Positions 54,783 through 63,966 of a DNA stretch of 64,000 nt are shown here, one piece after another. A model generated the notes under the pieces. The model was not told the origin of the DNA. It ran no database searches and saw only the letters and a list, made by a program, of their open reading frames with translations. Positions within the stretch are counted from its first letter, which is position 1. Each line of letters starts with the position of its first letter. Source of the stretch: Mycobacterium sp. (lineage in GTDB: Bacteria > Actinomycetota > Actinomycetes > Mycobacteriales > Mycobacteriaceae); the NCBI RefSeq assembly GCF_004298145.1, contig NZ_SCRH01000030.1:1-64000 (forward strand), written 5' to 3'. Made by a program: the position numbers and the translations under genes.

Positions 54783-57721
54783 GAACCCATTGTGAGCACC
54801 GCGGGCTTTTCTGACCTCGGTCCGGGTGGCTCCGGCTTGGGGGCCGGGTTAGCGACCTCCTCACCGAGAAGAAGCGAACGAACGAGTCGACGCGGCCCGA
54901 AGGGCCGCAGCATCGAGCTGGCCGGGCGGGGCCGCACGCGCAGCGGCCACCAGAACCAACGTCCCAGCAGCGCGGCGATCGACGGCGTCATCAACGAGCG
55001 CACGATCAACGTGTCGAACAGCAGCCCGAGGCCGATCGTACTTCCGGCTTGGCCGATCGAGTGCAGATCGCTGGCGACCATCGACATCATGGTGAAGGCG
55101 AAGACCAGGCCCGCCGAGGTGACGACGCCACCGGTCTCGCCCATGGAGCGAATGATGCCCGTCTTCAACCCCGCACTGATCTCCTCCTGGAACCGCGACA
55201 CCAGCAACAGGTTGTAGTCGGATCCGACGGCCAGCAGGATGATCAACCCGAACACCGGCGCGATCCAGTTCAAGTCCAGGCCAAAGAGGTGTTGCCACAC
55301 CAACACCGAGAGCCCGAAGGCGGCGCCCAGCGACAGCAGCACCGTGCCGACGATCACCACGGACGCGACTAATGCACGCGTGATGATCACCATCACGACG
55401 AAGATCAGCGTCAGCGCCGCGAGTCCCACGATCAGCAGGTCATATTGGGAGCCCGCCTGGATGTCGCGGTAGATGGCCGCCGTCCCGGCGAGAGAGAACT
55501 TCGCGCCGGTCAGCGTCGTCCCCTTCACGGCCTGCTGCGCGGCGGCCAGCCCCGGCTTGACCGCCGAGATGCCCGCCGGCGTCGCCGGATCCGCGTCGTG
55601 GGTGATGATGAAGCGCGCGGCCTTGCCGTCCGGCGACAGGAACAGCTTCAGGCCGCGCTGAAAGTCCGGATTCTGGAACGCTTCCGGTGGCAGGTAGAAG
55701 TAGTCGCCACTGCGAGAAGCATCGAAGGCCTGGCCCATCGCGCTGGCCGTGTCGGTCATCTGGGCCATTTGCGTGACGAGGCCCGAGAAGCTGCTGTGCA
55801 TCGTGAGCAGCGTCCCTTGCATGGACTTCGCCACGGCGATGATCGGCGGGAACTGCGCGAGCATCTGGGGCATGATCGCATCGACGTTGTTCATGTCGTT
55901 GATGAGCGTCTTCATGTTCTCGCTGAACTTGTCCACACCGTCGATCGCCTCGAACACCGACCTCGAAGCCCAGCAGACCGGGATGTTGAAGCAGTGCTGT
56001 TCCCAATACAAATAGTTGCGGAACGGCCTGGCGAAATCATCGAAGTCCGCCAGATTGTCCCGCATCTGGTCCAGCGTGAATTGCATCTCGTGCATGTCGC
56101 CGACCATGCGATGGGTCGTGTCGCTCATCCGCCCCAGCAAGCTTTGCATCCGTTCCATCGAGCCGATCATGGCGCCCAGATCGTCGCTCATCGTGAGCAT
56201 GTCGGCCGTCCGGTCCCTCATGAATTGAAGGTTCTGTTGGATCGGGATTGATTGCGCACTGATCTGAAAGGGTATGGACGTGTGCTCGATCGGCCCGCCC
56301 AGTGGGCGGGTGATGCTTTGCACCATCGCGATTCCCGGCGAACGAAAGACGTCCTTGGCAATCCTGTCCAGGATGATCATGTCGCCGCTGTTCCGCATGT
56401 CGTGATCGCTTTCGACCATGAGGATGTCGGGATTCATTGTGGCGGCACTGAAATGGCGCTCCGCGGCCGCGTATCCGACGTTCGATGGCAGGTTCCGGGG
56501 TATGTAATAACGGTCGTTGTAGCTGATCTTCATGGTCGGCACGATGAGGATGCCGATGATGGCGATGACCAGCGAGGCCGCGAACACCGGCCCGGGCCAG
56601 CGCACGGTGGCGGTGCCGATGCGCCGCCACCCGCGCGTCTTGATCATCCGCCTCGGGTCGAGCAAACCGAACCGGGTGGCCACCGCGACGACGGCCGGCG
56701 CGGCCGTCATTGCTCCCGCGACGACCACGAGCAGCCCCACGGCGGACGGAATGCCAAGTGCCTTGAAGTACGACAGGCGCGCCAGGTGTAGGCAGAAGGT
56801 AGCCCCGGCAATGGTCAACCCCGAGCCCATGATGATGTGCGAGGTGCCGCGAAACATCGTGTACCAGGCGGTTTCTCGATCTTGGCCGGCTTGCCGCGCC
56901 TCCTGGTACCGACCGATGAGAAAAATCGCGTAATCGGTTCCGGCCGCAATCGCCAACGAGGACAGCATCGCAACGACGAACGTCGAAAAGCCCAACAGGC
57001 CAGAGTTTCCCAGCAGCGCGACAAGCCCTCTGGCCGTGCCCATTTCGAAACCGACCATGACGAGGACCAGAAGCATGGTGCTGACGGACCGATAGGCGAT
57101 GAACAGCATGATCATGATGACCACGCCCGTCACACCCATCATCTTGAACATGCTTTTATCGGCGGCCTCGTTCATGTCCGTCGTCAACGGTGCCGGTCCG
57201 GTGACGTAGACCTTGAGCCCGTGGGGCGGCGCCGACTTGTCGACGATCGTCCGTACCGCGTCGACGGATTCGTTGCCCTCGGTGCTGCCCTGGTTGCCGG
57301 CCAGGTTGAGTTGGACGTAGGCGGCTTTGCCGTCCCGGCTCTGCACACCGGCGGCCGTGAGCGGGTCACCCCAGACGTTCTGGACGTGCTGCACATGCTT
57401 GGGATCGGCCTGCAGTTTGTTGACCAGGCCGTCGTAATAGCGGTGCGCCTCGTCGCCGAGTGGCTTATCGCTCTCCAAAACGATCATCGCGATGCTGTCG
57501 GAATCCGACTCATGGAAGGTTGCACCGATGCGCTTGGCCGCGATCATCGCGGGCGCGTCCTGAGGTGACATGGTGACCGCGTGGTTGCGTGCGACCGACT
57601 CGATCGGCGGCACAAGCACGTTCAGGGCGACCGTCAGGAGCAGCCAGCCGATGATGATCGGCCACGCGAAGGTGCGGACGAACCGCATGAACTTGGGTCG
57701 GGTGTCGTTATCGGTATTCAT
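54779..57721 (-). CDS. MmpL-family RND transporter (second copy)
   Basis: A 980-residue RND exporter, MmpL4/5-like. It has GTDYAIFLIGRYQEAR near residue 262 and [15 protein letters not shown] near 832, with the same order of motifs as the first copy ([30 protein letters not shown] [30 protein letters not shown] [14 protein letters not shown]). Two transporters this alike a few hundred bases apart in opposite orientation suggest duplication with divergence. ATG 57721 overlaps the mmpS stop as ATGA. It ends by overlapping the phosphoesterase start. The cargo is unknown. Confidence 0.92.
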   Translation of the reverse strand: MNTDNDTRPKFMRFVRTFAWPIIIGWLLLTVALNVLVPPIESVARNHAVTMSPQDAPAMIAAKRIGATFHESDSDSIAMIVLESDKPLGDEAHRYYDGLVNKLQADPKHVQHVQNVWGDPLTAAGVQSRDGKAAYVQLNLAGNQGSTEGNESVDAVRTIVDKSAPPHGLKVYVTGPAPLTTDMNEAADKSMFKMMGVTGVVIMIMLFIAYRSVSTMLLVLVMVGFEMGTARGLVALLGNSGLLGFSTFVVAMLSSLAIAAGTDYAIFLIGRYQEARQAGQDRETAWYTMFRGTSHIIMGSGLTIAGATFCLHLARLSYFKALGIPSAVGLLVVVAGAMTAAPAVVAVATRFGLLDPRRMIKTRGWRRIGTATVRWPGPVFAASLVIAIIGILIVPTMKISYNDRYYIPRNLPSNVGYAAAERHFSAATMNPDILMVESDHDMRNSGDMIILDRIAKDVFRSPGIAMVQSITRPLGGPIEHTSIPFQISAQSIPIQQNLQFMRDRTADMLTMSDDLGAMIGSMERMQSLLGRMSDTTHRMVGDMHEMQFTLDQMRDNLADFDDFARPFRNYLYWEQHCFNIPVCWASRSVFEAIDGVDKFSENMKTLINDMNNVDAIMPQMLAQFPPIIAVAKSMQGTLLTMHSSFSGLVTQMAQMTDTASAMGQAFDASRSGDYFYLPPEAFQNPDFQRGLKLFLSPDGKAARFIITHDADPATPAGISAVKPGLAAAQQAVKGTTLTGAKFSLAGTAAIYRDIQAGSQYDLLIVGLAALTLIFVVMVIITRALVASVVIVGTVLLSLGAAFGLSVLVWQHLFGLDLNWIAPVFGLIILLAVGSDYNLLLVSRFQEEISAGLKTGIIRSMGETGGVVTSAGLVFAFTMMSMVASDLHSIGQAGSTIGLGLLFDTLIVRSLMTPSIAALLGRWFWWPLRVRPRPASSMLRPFGPRRLVRSLLLGEEVANPAPKPEPPGPRSEKPAVLTMGS

Positions 57722-58149
57722 GCGGCTTTCACCAGACAGGAAGTTTGGGCGTGGCGCCCGGTCGAGGATCGCTCGTCCTTGAGCTCACCGTTGACGGTGA
57801 TGCGGCACCCGATGGCGTCGCTGTTGCCTTGTGCGACCAAGCTGGCCATCACGGCGGGCACGGTTGTCGTGACGGTGAAGGTCCACGGCAGCGTGCTGAA
57901 GTCCACCTGTTCCGGCTGCGCGTTCTTGTCGAGGTAGCTCAGGCTTCCCGTTGTGCCGCTGGGTCCGTAGACCTCGTAGGTCACCCGCTTGATGTGCGAG
58001 GGTTCGAGTGGTTCGGCGCTGCTGCCCGTCGCGGTAAAGATGGCGTCGGAGCCGAAAACGCCGCGCAGCCGCTCGACGCCGATACCGCCCAGCACGACCG
58101 CCACGACGGCGACAAGCGGCACCCAAGCCCGTTTGAGGAACGTGGACAC
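57718..58149 (-). CDS. MmpS-family membrane protein (second copy)
   Basis: A 143-residue MmpS protein: N-terminal helix (WVPLVAVVAVVLGGIGVERL), then a beta-sandwich with RVTYEVYGPSGTTGSLSYLD, LPWTFTVTTTVPAV and [20 protein letters not shown]. Two cysteines lie in the C-terminal part. GTG 58149 has AAGGAA at good spacing and gives normal family length; the frame continues to 58623 across the neighbouring operators and is shadow. It heads the mmpS-mmpL-phosphoesterase operon. Its promoter region is shared with the CstR-like gene on the other strand. Confidence 0.88.
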   Translation of the reverse strand: MSTFLKRAWVPLVAVVAVVLGGIGVERLRGVFGSDAIFTATGSSAEPLEPSHIKRVTYEVYGPSGTTGSLSYLDKNAQPEQVDFSTLPWTFTVTTTVPAVMASLVAQGNSDAIGCRITVNGELKDERSSTGRHAQTSCLVKAA

Positions 58150-58240
58150 TGACGTTTCCTTTCCGCGTGACCTGGTCTTTCTAGTACGGAGTTTCAGTCG
58201 GGCGCGCCACGGCTGATAGGGCCGTTTGACCCGCACCTGA

Positions 58241-58693
<453 letters not shown>

Positions 58694-58724
58694 TGGCACG
58701 GTGGATGCGGAAGGGGAAGGGGAA

Positions 58725-59336
58725 ATGTCCTCTGACACTGATCAGATCGAACCGAAGGTGACGCTGTGGCTAGACCCGGTGTGCCCCTTCTCGTGGAACA
58801 CCGCACGTTGGTTGCGTACCGTCGCGGAGAAGACCGGACTGAGCGTCGAATGGCGGCTGATGAATCTGGCGGTTCTCAACGAGGGGCGGGAACTGCCGCC
58901 CGCCCAACAGGCCAGGATGCATGACTCACAACAGATCGGTCGGCTGATGGCCGCCATAGCCCGCGAACGAGGCGCCGCGGGATGGGTGGCCGCGTATTTC
59001 GCCTTCGGCGAGCGGTACTTCGACCGGTCGGAACCCGTTGACGCCCACCTCGTCGCGCAGGTCTTGATGACGATCGGTGCTCGCGGCGCCATCGCCGCAG
59101 CGGTCTCGGACGCATCCCTGGATGAGCTTGTCCGGCAGCAGCATCAGGCCGGGCAGGACGCGCTGGGTGAAACGGGGGGCAGCCCGATTCTGCGGATCGG
59201 CGAACACGCATTTTTCGGTCCGGTCCTGACCGGACTGCCGGATGCGCAGTCCGCCACCGCGGTGTTCGATGCGGTCGCCATTTTGGCCGCAACCCCGCAG
59301 TTCGTTCAGTTGCAACGGCCACGTGCTGTGGCCTAG
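58725..59336 (+). CDS. DsbA-fold protein, related to mycothiol-dependent reductase Rv2466c
   Basis: A 203-residue thioredoxin-fold protein with an inserted helical domain. LWLDPVCPFSWNTARWL holds the active site, Cys20-Pro-Phe-Ser23. AFFGPVLTGLPDAQSA near the C-terminus matches the cis-Pro region of M. tuberculosis Rv2466c, a mycothiol-dependent nitroreductase of 207 residues whose motif is CPWC. Here the resolving Cys is Ser, so a monothiol mechanism with mycothiol or direct persulfide chemistry is expected. ATG 58725 follows AAGGGGAAGGGGAA; GTG 58701 is an alternative. It lies 31 bases after the CstR-like gene and is probably under its control. Confidence 0.82.
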   Translation: MSSDTDQIEPKVTLWLDPVCPFSWNTARWLRTVAEKTGLSVEWRLMNLAVLNEGRELPPAQQARMHDSQQIGRLMAAIARERGAAGWVAAYFAFGERYFDRSEPVDAHLVAQVLMTIGARGAIAAAVSDASLDELVRQQHQAGQDALGETGGSPILRIGEHAFFGPVLTGLPDAQSATAVFDAVAILAATPQFVQLQRPRAVA

Positions 59337-59390
59337 CCGCGGTATGCGGCGAAACCCTGAGTAATTCAACGCTGAAAGAGGAGAAAACAC

Positions 59391-59792
59391 ATGACATCAG
59401 GATTGAGCACCACCTTGCACACCTCGTTCGAGGACGCGGTGGATCGGACCACAAAGGCGTTGGCCGATCAGGGTTTTGGCGTGCTGACGACGATCGACGT
59501 GAAAACCACGCTGAAGCAAAAGCTCGGGGAGGAGATGGAGAACTATCTCATCCTGGGCGCCTGCAACCCCACGTTGGCGCATCGCGCTCTGGGCGTCCAC
59601 CGTCAGATCGGCCAGCTACTACCGTGCAACGTGGTGGTGCGTTCCGACCCCGCCGCCGAGGGCGACGCGGTCTTGGTCGAGGCGATGGATCCGCAGCTCA
59701 TGGTCAAAGTGACCGGCGAGGCGGGGGCTTTGCAGGAGGTCGCGGACCAGGCCACCGCCAAGCTGCAAGCGGCGATCGACGCCCTCGGGTAA
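59391..59792 (+). CDS. DUF302 family protein
   Basis: A 133-residue single-domain protein of DUF302. The core motifs are clear: QGFGVLTTIDVKTTLKQKLGEEMENYLILGACNP, LAHRALGVHRQIGQLLPCNVVV, and a closing amphipathic helix. The family is small and soluble, and its biochemical role is not established. Two cysteines (GACNP and LPCNV) are conserved features. AGAGGAG lies before ATG 59391. It ends the probable CstR-like/DsbA/DUF302 operon, with a hairpin at 59966-59996 as a possible terminator. Confidence 0.9.
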   Translation: MTSGLSTTLHTSFEDAVDRTTKALADQGFGVLTTIDVKTTLKQKLGEEMENYLILGACNPTLAHRALGVHRQIGQLLPCNVVVRSDPAAEGDAVLVEAMDPQLMVKVTGEAGALQEVADQATAKLQAAIDALG

Positions 59793-60101
59793 CCGGCGCC
59801 ACGGGCGAAGTCGCGGCATTACCGCGCGAAGCCAGCCTCGTTCGCTTCGCGTTTCCGCTCCGGTTTCGCCGGCAGAGCCCTCCAGGGTGAGGCCGTGCCA
59901 GGTCGAGAGGCTCGATCAGCGTGCGCAGATCTTCGATGAGGGGCTTGTCGTGGGTGATGACCCGATAGCCGGTGGGTTTCGTTCGCCCACCGGCTACTAC
60001 CCGCGAGGGCACCGGGCTTACCGTGCGGCGGTGTCGGCCGGATGGCGATGGCACCGGGCCCCGGCGCTATTGTTAGCAGCCGAAACCAAGGAGAACACCC
60101 A
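59793..60101. other. Intergenic stretch between DUF302 gene and htdZ
   Basis: A 309-base gap. It holds the hairpin at 59966-59996 and, on the minus strand, a short stretch reading YRVITHDKPLIEDLRTLIEPLDL that resembles protein but lacks any start or context. It may be the worn end of a gene at the insertion boundary. Nothing else is recognised. Confidence 0.4.
59966..59996. terminator. Hairpin, possible terminator of the DUF302 operon
   Basis: TAGCCGGTGGG and CCCACCGGCTA are perfect 11-base arms around a 9-base loop, 174 bases after the DUF302 stop and 106 bases before htdZ. There is no T tract. It could end transcription from the left or be part of the htdZ leader. Confidence 0.45.
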
Positions 60102-60557
60102 ATGCGCACCTTCGAATCAGTCGCCGACCTCACCGCCTCGGCGGGCGAGGCTCTGGGCCACAGTGACTGGGTCACGATCACTCAGGACGACGTCAACCTG
60201 TTCGCCGACGCGACCGGCGATCACCAGTGGATCCACGTCGACCCCGAGCGGGCCGCGTCCGGCCCGTTCGGCGGGACCATCGCCCACGGTTTCATGACCT
60301 TGGCGCTGTTGCCGCAGCTGCAGCACCAGATCTACACCGTCAACGGGATCAAGCTCGCAATCAACTACGGCCTCAACAAGGTTCGTTTCCCCGCGCCGGT
60401 TCCGGTCGGCTCGCGGGTACGCGCGCAAAGTTCGTTGGTCAGCGTCGACGACGTGGGTAACGGCGCCGTGCAGGCGACCGTGTCGACCACCGTCGAGATC
60501 GAGGGCTCGGCCAAGCCGGCGTGCGTGGCGGAAAGCGTGGTTCGCTTCGTCGCCTGA
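60102..60557 (+). CDS. htdZ: 3-hydroxyacyl dehydratase HtdZ (R-hydratase)
   Basis: A 151-residue single hot-dog protein, the same length as I recall for M. tuberculosis Rv0130. The hydratase motif is complete: FADATGDHQWIHVDPERAASGPFGGTIAHGF, with Asp and His catalytic residues in the ATGDHQWIH part. It hydrates enoyl-CoA to (R)-3-hydroxyacyl-CoA. ATG 60102 has AAGGAG eight bases upstream; the frame continues to 60042. It is convergent with fadE1. In M. tuberculosis it directly follows fbpC, so it marks the right edge of the insertion here. Confidence 0.94.
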   Translation: MRTFESVADLTASAGEALGHSDWVTITQDDVNLFADATGDHQWIHVDPERAASGPFGGTIAHGFMTLALLPQLQHQIYTVNGIKLAINYGLNKVRFPAPVPVGSRVRAQSSLVSVDDVGNGAVQATVSTTVEIEGSAKPACVAESVVRFVA

Positions 60558-60628
60558 AACGCGCGTCGAACGTCGACCTGTGGGGGCGAAACACGGCTTT
60601 TCCGCCCAACAAGTCGATGTTCGGCCTG

Positions 60629-61924
60629 TCAGAACTCGGCGATCGCGTGTTCCAGGCGTTCGGCCAGCCGCGCCTGGGCTTCCGCCCGCCGGGTCGGGAT
60701 ATGAGCCGACGGGAAAGGCGTTGTCACGGGCTCATATTCGCGCAGGGTGCGGCGGGCCACCGTCATCTTGTGCAACTCGGTGGCCCCGTCTGCGATACCC
60801 AGCGACTCGGCGGCGACCATCATCTTGACGAAGGGCATCTCGTCGGAGACGCCGAGCGCCCCGTGCAGGTGCATGGCCCGCTGCGCGACATCGTGGAGCA
60901 CCTGCGGCATGGCGACCTTCACGGCCGCGATGTCGCGCCGCACCTTCTGGTAGTCGTGGTGCTTGTCGATCAACCATGCGGTGCGCAGCACCAGCAATCG
61001 GAATTGCTCGATCTGGATCCAGCTGTCGGCGACCTTCTCCTGGGTCATCTGGAAATCGGCGAGTCGCCCCTGCCGGGTTTTGCGCGACACCGCCCGTTCG
61101 CACATCATGTCAAAGGCGCTGCGCGCCAACGCTATTGTGCGCATCGCGTGGTGAATCCGGCCGCCGCCGAGCCGGGTCTGCGCGATCATGAACGCCTGCC
61201 CCTCGCCGCCCAGCACATGGTCGGCGGGCACCCGCACATCGTTGTAGCGGACGTAGGCGTGGCTGGCGCGCTGTGCAGACTCAGCCCCCACGCCGACGTT
61301 GCGCACGATCTCGATGCCCGGCGCCTCGGCCGGAACGATGAACAGCGACATCTTGTCGTAGGTGCGGGCCTCGGCGTTCGTGACCGCCATGACGATGAAG
61401 AAGGACGCGTGTTTGGCGTTGGTGGAGAACCACTTCTCGCCGTTGATGACCCAGTAGTCGCCGTCGCGGGTGGCCGCGGTGACGAATTGCCCTGGGTCGG
61501 AACCGCCCTGCGGCTCGGTCATCGAATAGCAGGACGTGATCTCGCCGTCCAGCAGCGGCTGCAGGTAGCGGGCCTTCTGCTCGTCGGTGCCGAACAGCGC
61601 GAGAATCTCGGCGTTGCCGGAGTCCGGGGCCTGACAACCGAATACCGACGGGGCCCAGCGGGATCGGCCCAGGATTTCGTTGAGCAGCGCCAGTTTGACC
61701 TGACCGAAGCCCTGGCCGCCCAAGTCCGGGCGCAGGTGGGCCGCCCACAGTCCCTGTTCCTTGACCTGCTGCTGCAAGGGCCGCAGGACGGCCATCATCT
61801 CGGCGTTCTTTTTGTCATAGGGGTCGAGGGCGACCAGGTCGAGCGGTTCCAGCTCCTCGGCCATGAATTTTTCGACCCAGTCCAGCTTCGCCTGGTATTC
61901 GGGGTCAGTTTCGAAGTTCCACAC
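60629..61924 (-). CDS. fadE1: Acyl-CoA dehydrogenase FadE1
   Basis: A 431-residue acyl-CoA dehydrogenase. FAD and substrate motifs are SMTEPQGGSDPGQF, WFSTNAKHASFFIVMAV and the C-terminal LHGALGVSDEMPF. The N-terminal WNFETDPEYQAKLDWVEKFMAEELEP is typical of this mycobacterial subgroup. The catalytic base position in the C-terminal helix bundle is not assigned. It oxidises an acyl-CoA to the enoyl-CoA, which the neighbouring HtdZ could hydrate. GTG 61924 is used. It is the counterpart of Rv0131c and lies downstream of fgd2 on the same strand. Confidence 0.93.
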   Translation of the reverse strand: MWNFETDPEYQAKLDWVEKFMAEELEPLDLVALDPYDKKNAEMMAVLRPLQQQVKEQGLWAAHLRPDLGGQGFGQVKLALLNEILGRSRWAPSVFGCQAPDSGNAEILALFGTDEQKARYLQPLLDGEITSCYSMTEPQGGSDPGQFVTAATRDGDYWVINGEKWFSTNAKHASFFIVMAVTNAEARTYDKMSLFIVPAEAPGIEIVRNVGVGAESAQRASHAYVRYNDVRVPADHVLGGEGQAFMIAQTRLGGGRIHHAMRTIALARSAFDMMCERAVSRKTRQGRLADFQMTQEKVADSWIQIEQFRLLVLRTAWLIDKHHDYQKVRRDIAAVKVAMPQVLHDVAQRAMHLHGALGVSDEMPFVKMMVAAESLGIADGATELHKMTVARRTLREYEPVTTPFPSAHIPTRRAEAQARLAERLEHAIAEF

Positions 61925-62144
61925 CGTGGCCGCCGTTCCCCGGCGCCGCGCCGCGCCGGACTCGTTGATGAAGCCACCCCATCCTAGAGCGGGGCAGTCA
62001 ACGATCAGTCGTCGCCGCGGGCGTCGATCACGCGCCGGGCGATGTCGATGAGCCCCTCGAGGTCGGGTCCGAGGACTCCGGGGACCGAAGTGTCCACAGC
62101 GCGCCCCCCCGCGTCACCCGGCCGGCCTTGGCATGGGGATTCAT

Positions 62145-63254
62145 TCAGCGTAACTCGGGCAAGACGTTGGCGCGGTAGAAGTCGATGGCGGCGACCGGGT
62201 CGTCCTGGGGAAAGTGCAGGAAGGGGACGGCCCCGGCGTCGAGCACCCGCTGCACGGCGCCGATATGGGGGGCCGGGTCGGTGCCGACGGTCCAGCCGGC
62301 CAACACCTTGTCGATGGGGTTGGACTCGGCCGCGCGCTGGATCTCGACGGGATTGGGCTGGTCGACCGCACCGGCCGTGAAGCGCCACAGCGTGGCGGCG
62401 CGGGCCGCGTGGGCGTTATCGCCGACGACCGCGAACAGTTCGGCGCGTTTGCCCAAGGTGCCCACATCACGCCCGGCGGCCCGCGCGCCCGCACCGAAGG
62501 CCGCCAACAGTTTTGGGTCGGTCACATCGTGGGCCTGGGTGATCCAGCCGTCGCCGTACTGCCCGGCCAGTTTCGCGCTTTTCGGGCCGGCGGCGGCCAC
62601 GAAGATCGGTGGCGGTGTGGCCGGGACGTCGTAGAGCTTCAACGAGTTCGTCTGAAAGTATCGTCCGGAGAAGGAAATTCGCGATCCACTCCATAACCGG
62701 CGGATCAGGTCGATCGCTTCGGCGAGCCGGTCGTGGCGCTCGGCGTAGTTGCCGTAGGCGTTGGTGGTGGCTTGTTCGTTGAGCCGCTCGCCGGTGCCGA
62801 CTCCCAGAAACACCCTGCCCGGGTTGAGGATTGCCAGGGAGGCGAAGGCCTGAGCGACCGTGGCGGGGTGGTAGCGGTAGGTCGGACAGGTCACCCCGGT
62901 GCCGAACGAGACACGGTTGGTGGCGCCGCCGACCAGCGCCAGCGTGAGCCAGGGAAACATCGAATGGCCTTGGTTGTCCTGCCACGGTTGAATGTGGTCG
63001 CTGGCCCACACGTATTGGAAGCCGGCCTGTTCGGCCGCCTGAGCCTGTGCCACCAGCCGATCGGTGCGGAACTGCTCGTGGGAGAGCACGAAGCCGACGC
63101 CTTTTCCCGCCGGCGGGGGCGGGCCGCTGGACCCGCCGTGGTCGGCGCCCGGTTTCGCGCAGCCGTCGGACGCTCCGACGGACCCGAGCATGCCCGCGCC
63201 GGCGGCAACCCGCCCGAACGCTCGCCGCGAGATGCCGGTCACCCGGGTCGGCAT
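62145..63254 (-). CDS. fgd2: F420-dependent dehydrogenase Fgd2 (hydroxymycolate dehydrogenase type)
   Basis: A 369-residue luciferase-like (beta/alpha)8 F420 enzyme with an export signal. The start has the Tat motif SRRAFGR and a hydrophobic stretch (VAAGAGMLGSVGA), then ASDGC, which could be a lipobox. The catalytic domain is very close to the M. tuberculosis protein as I recall it: VLSHEQFRTDRLVAQAQAAEQAGFQYVWASDHIQPWQDN, FGTGVTCPTYRYHPATVAQAFASLAILNPGRVFLGVGTGERLNE. Rv0132c is reported as an F420-dependent hydroxymycolic acid dehydrogenase of the cell envelope. ATG 63254 is chosen; GTG codons at 63278 and 63242 are alternatives. Confidence 0.93.
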   Translation of the reverse strand: MPTRVTGISRRAFGRVAAGAGMLGSVGASDGCAKPGADHGGSSGPPPPAGKGVGFVLSHEQFRTDRLVAQAQAAEQAGFQYVWASDHIQPWQDNQGHSMFPWLTLALVGGATNRVSFGTGVTCPTYRYHPATVAQAFASLAILNPGRVFLGVGTGERLNEQATTNAYGNYAERHDRLAEAIDLIRRLWSGSRISFSGRYFQTNSLKLYDVPATPPPIFVAAAGPKSAKLAGQYGDGWITQAHDVTDPKLLAAFGAGARAAGRDVGTLGKRAELFAVVGDNAHAARAATLWRFTAGAVDQPNPVEIQRAAESNPIDKVLAGWTVGTDPAPHIGAVQRVLDAGAVPFLHFPQDDPVAAIDFYRANVLPELR

Positions 63255-63295
63255 ACCCGCCGGAGTTCCCTCACACACCCGCTAGCCTGATGCGG

Positions 63296-63901
63296 ATGAC
63301 CCCACAGGTCCGCCCGGCACTCAAGGCCGACGTCCGCGAGCTGTCGCGCACCCTGGCCCGCGCGTTCTACGACGACCCGGTGATGATCTGGCTGTTTCCC
63401 GACCAGGGCAAGCGCACCGCGCACCTGTCCCGGTTGTTCGCCACGATGACCCGCCACCACCATCTTGCTCGCGGCGGCGTCGAGGTGTCCTGCCAGGACG
63501 CGGGTATCGGTGCCGCGGCGCTGTGGGATCCGCCCGACCAGTGGCAAGAGTCGCCCGCTGGGCAACTGGCGATGACGCCGACGTTCCTGCGGGTGTTCGG
63601 CCTGCGCTCGATGCGCGGCCGCGCGGTGCAGGAATTGATGAAGAGCGTGCACCCAGCGGAACCGCATTGGTATCTGGCGGTCATCGGCAGCGATCCGGCG
63701 GTCCGCGGTAAAGGCTTCGGTCAAGCATTGATGAGCTCGCGGCTGGACCGCTGCGACGCCGAGTACTGTCCGGCCTATCTTGAGTCGAGCAAGCCCGAAA
63801 ATGTGCCGTATTACGAGCGTTTCGGCTTCACCGTCACCCGTGAGATCGTGCTGCCGGACGGCGGTCCGAGCCTGTGGGCCATGTGGCGGGCGCCGCGCTA
63901 G
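63296..63901 (+). CDS. GNAT-family N-acetyltransferase (Rv0133-like)
   Basis: A 201-residue single GNAT domain, the length I recall for M. tuberculosis Rv0133. VRPALKADVRELSRTLARAFYDDPVMIWLFPD opens the fold. The acetyl-CoA pyrophosphate loop is IGSDPAVRGKGFGQALM (RxxGxG), and ESSKPENVPYYERFGFTV is the conserved end. The acceptor substrate is unknown. ATG 63296 gives the start MTPQVRPAL; ATG 63290 adds two residues. It is divergent from fgd2, with only 41 bases between the chosen starts. Confidence 0.9.
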   Translation: MTPQVRPALKADVRELSRTLARAFYDDPVMIWLFPDQGKRTAHLSRLFATMTRHHHLARGGVEVSCQDAGIGAAALWDPPDQWQESPAGQLAMTPTFLRVFGLRSMRGRAVQELMKSVHPAEPHWYLAVIGSDPAVRGKGFGQALMSSRLDRCDAEYCPAYLESSKPENVPYYERFGFTVTREIVLPDGGPSLWAMWRAPR

Positions 63902-63966
63902 CGGGCCGACGGTTCGGCGGGATGAGCCGCGTTTAGCCACCCGATCCGGCGGGCAACCGTTTTGGC

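Noticed and set aside
60521..61987. A 488-codon open frame on the plus strand
   Set aside because: It is antisense to fadE1 and lacks recognisable protein features.
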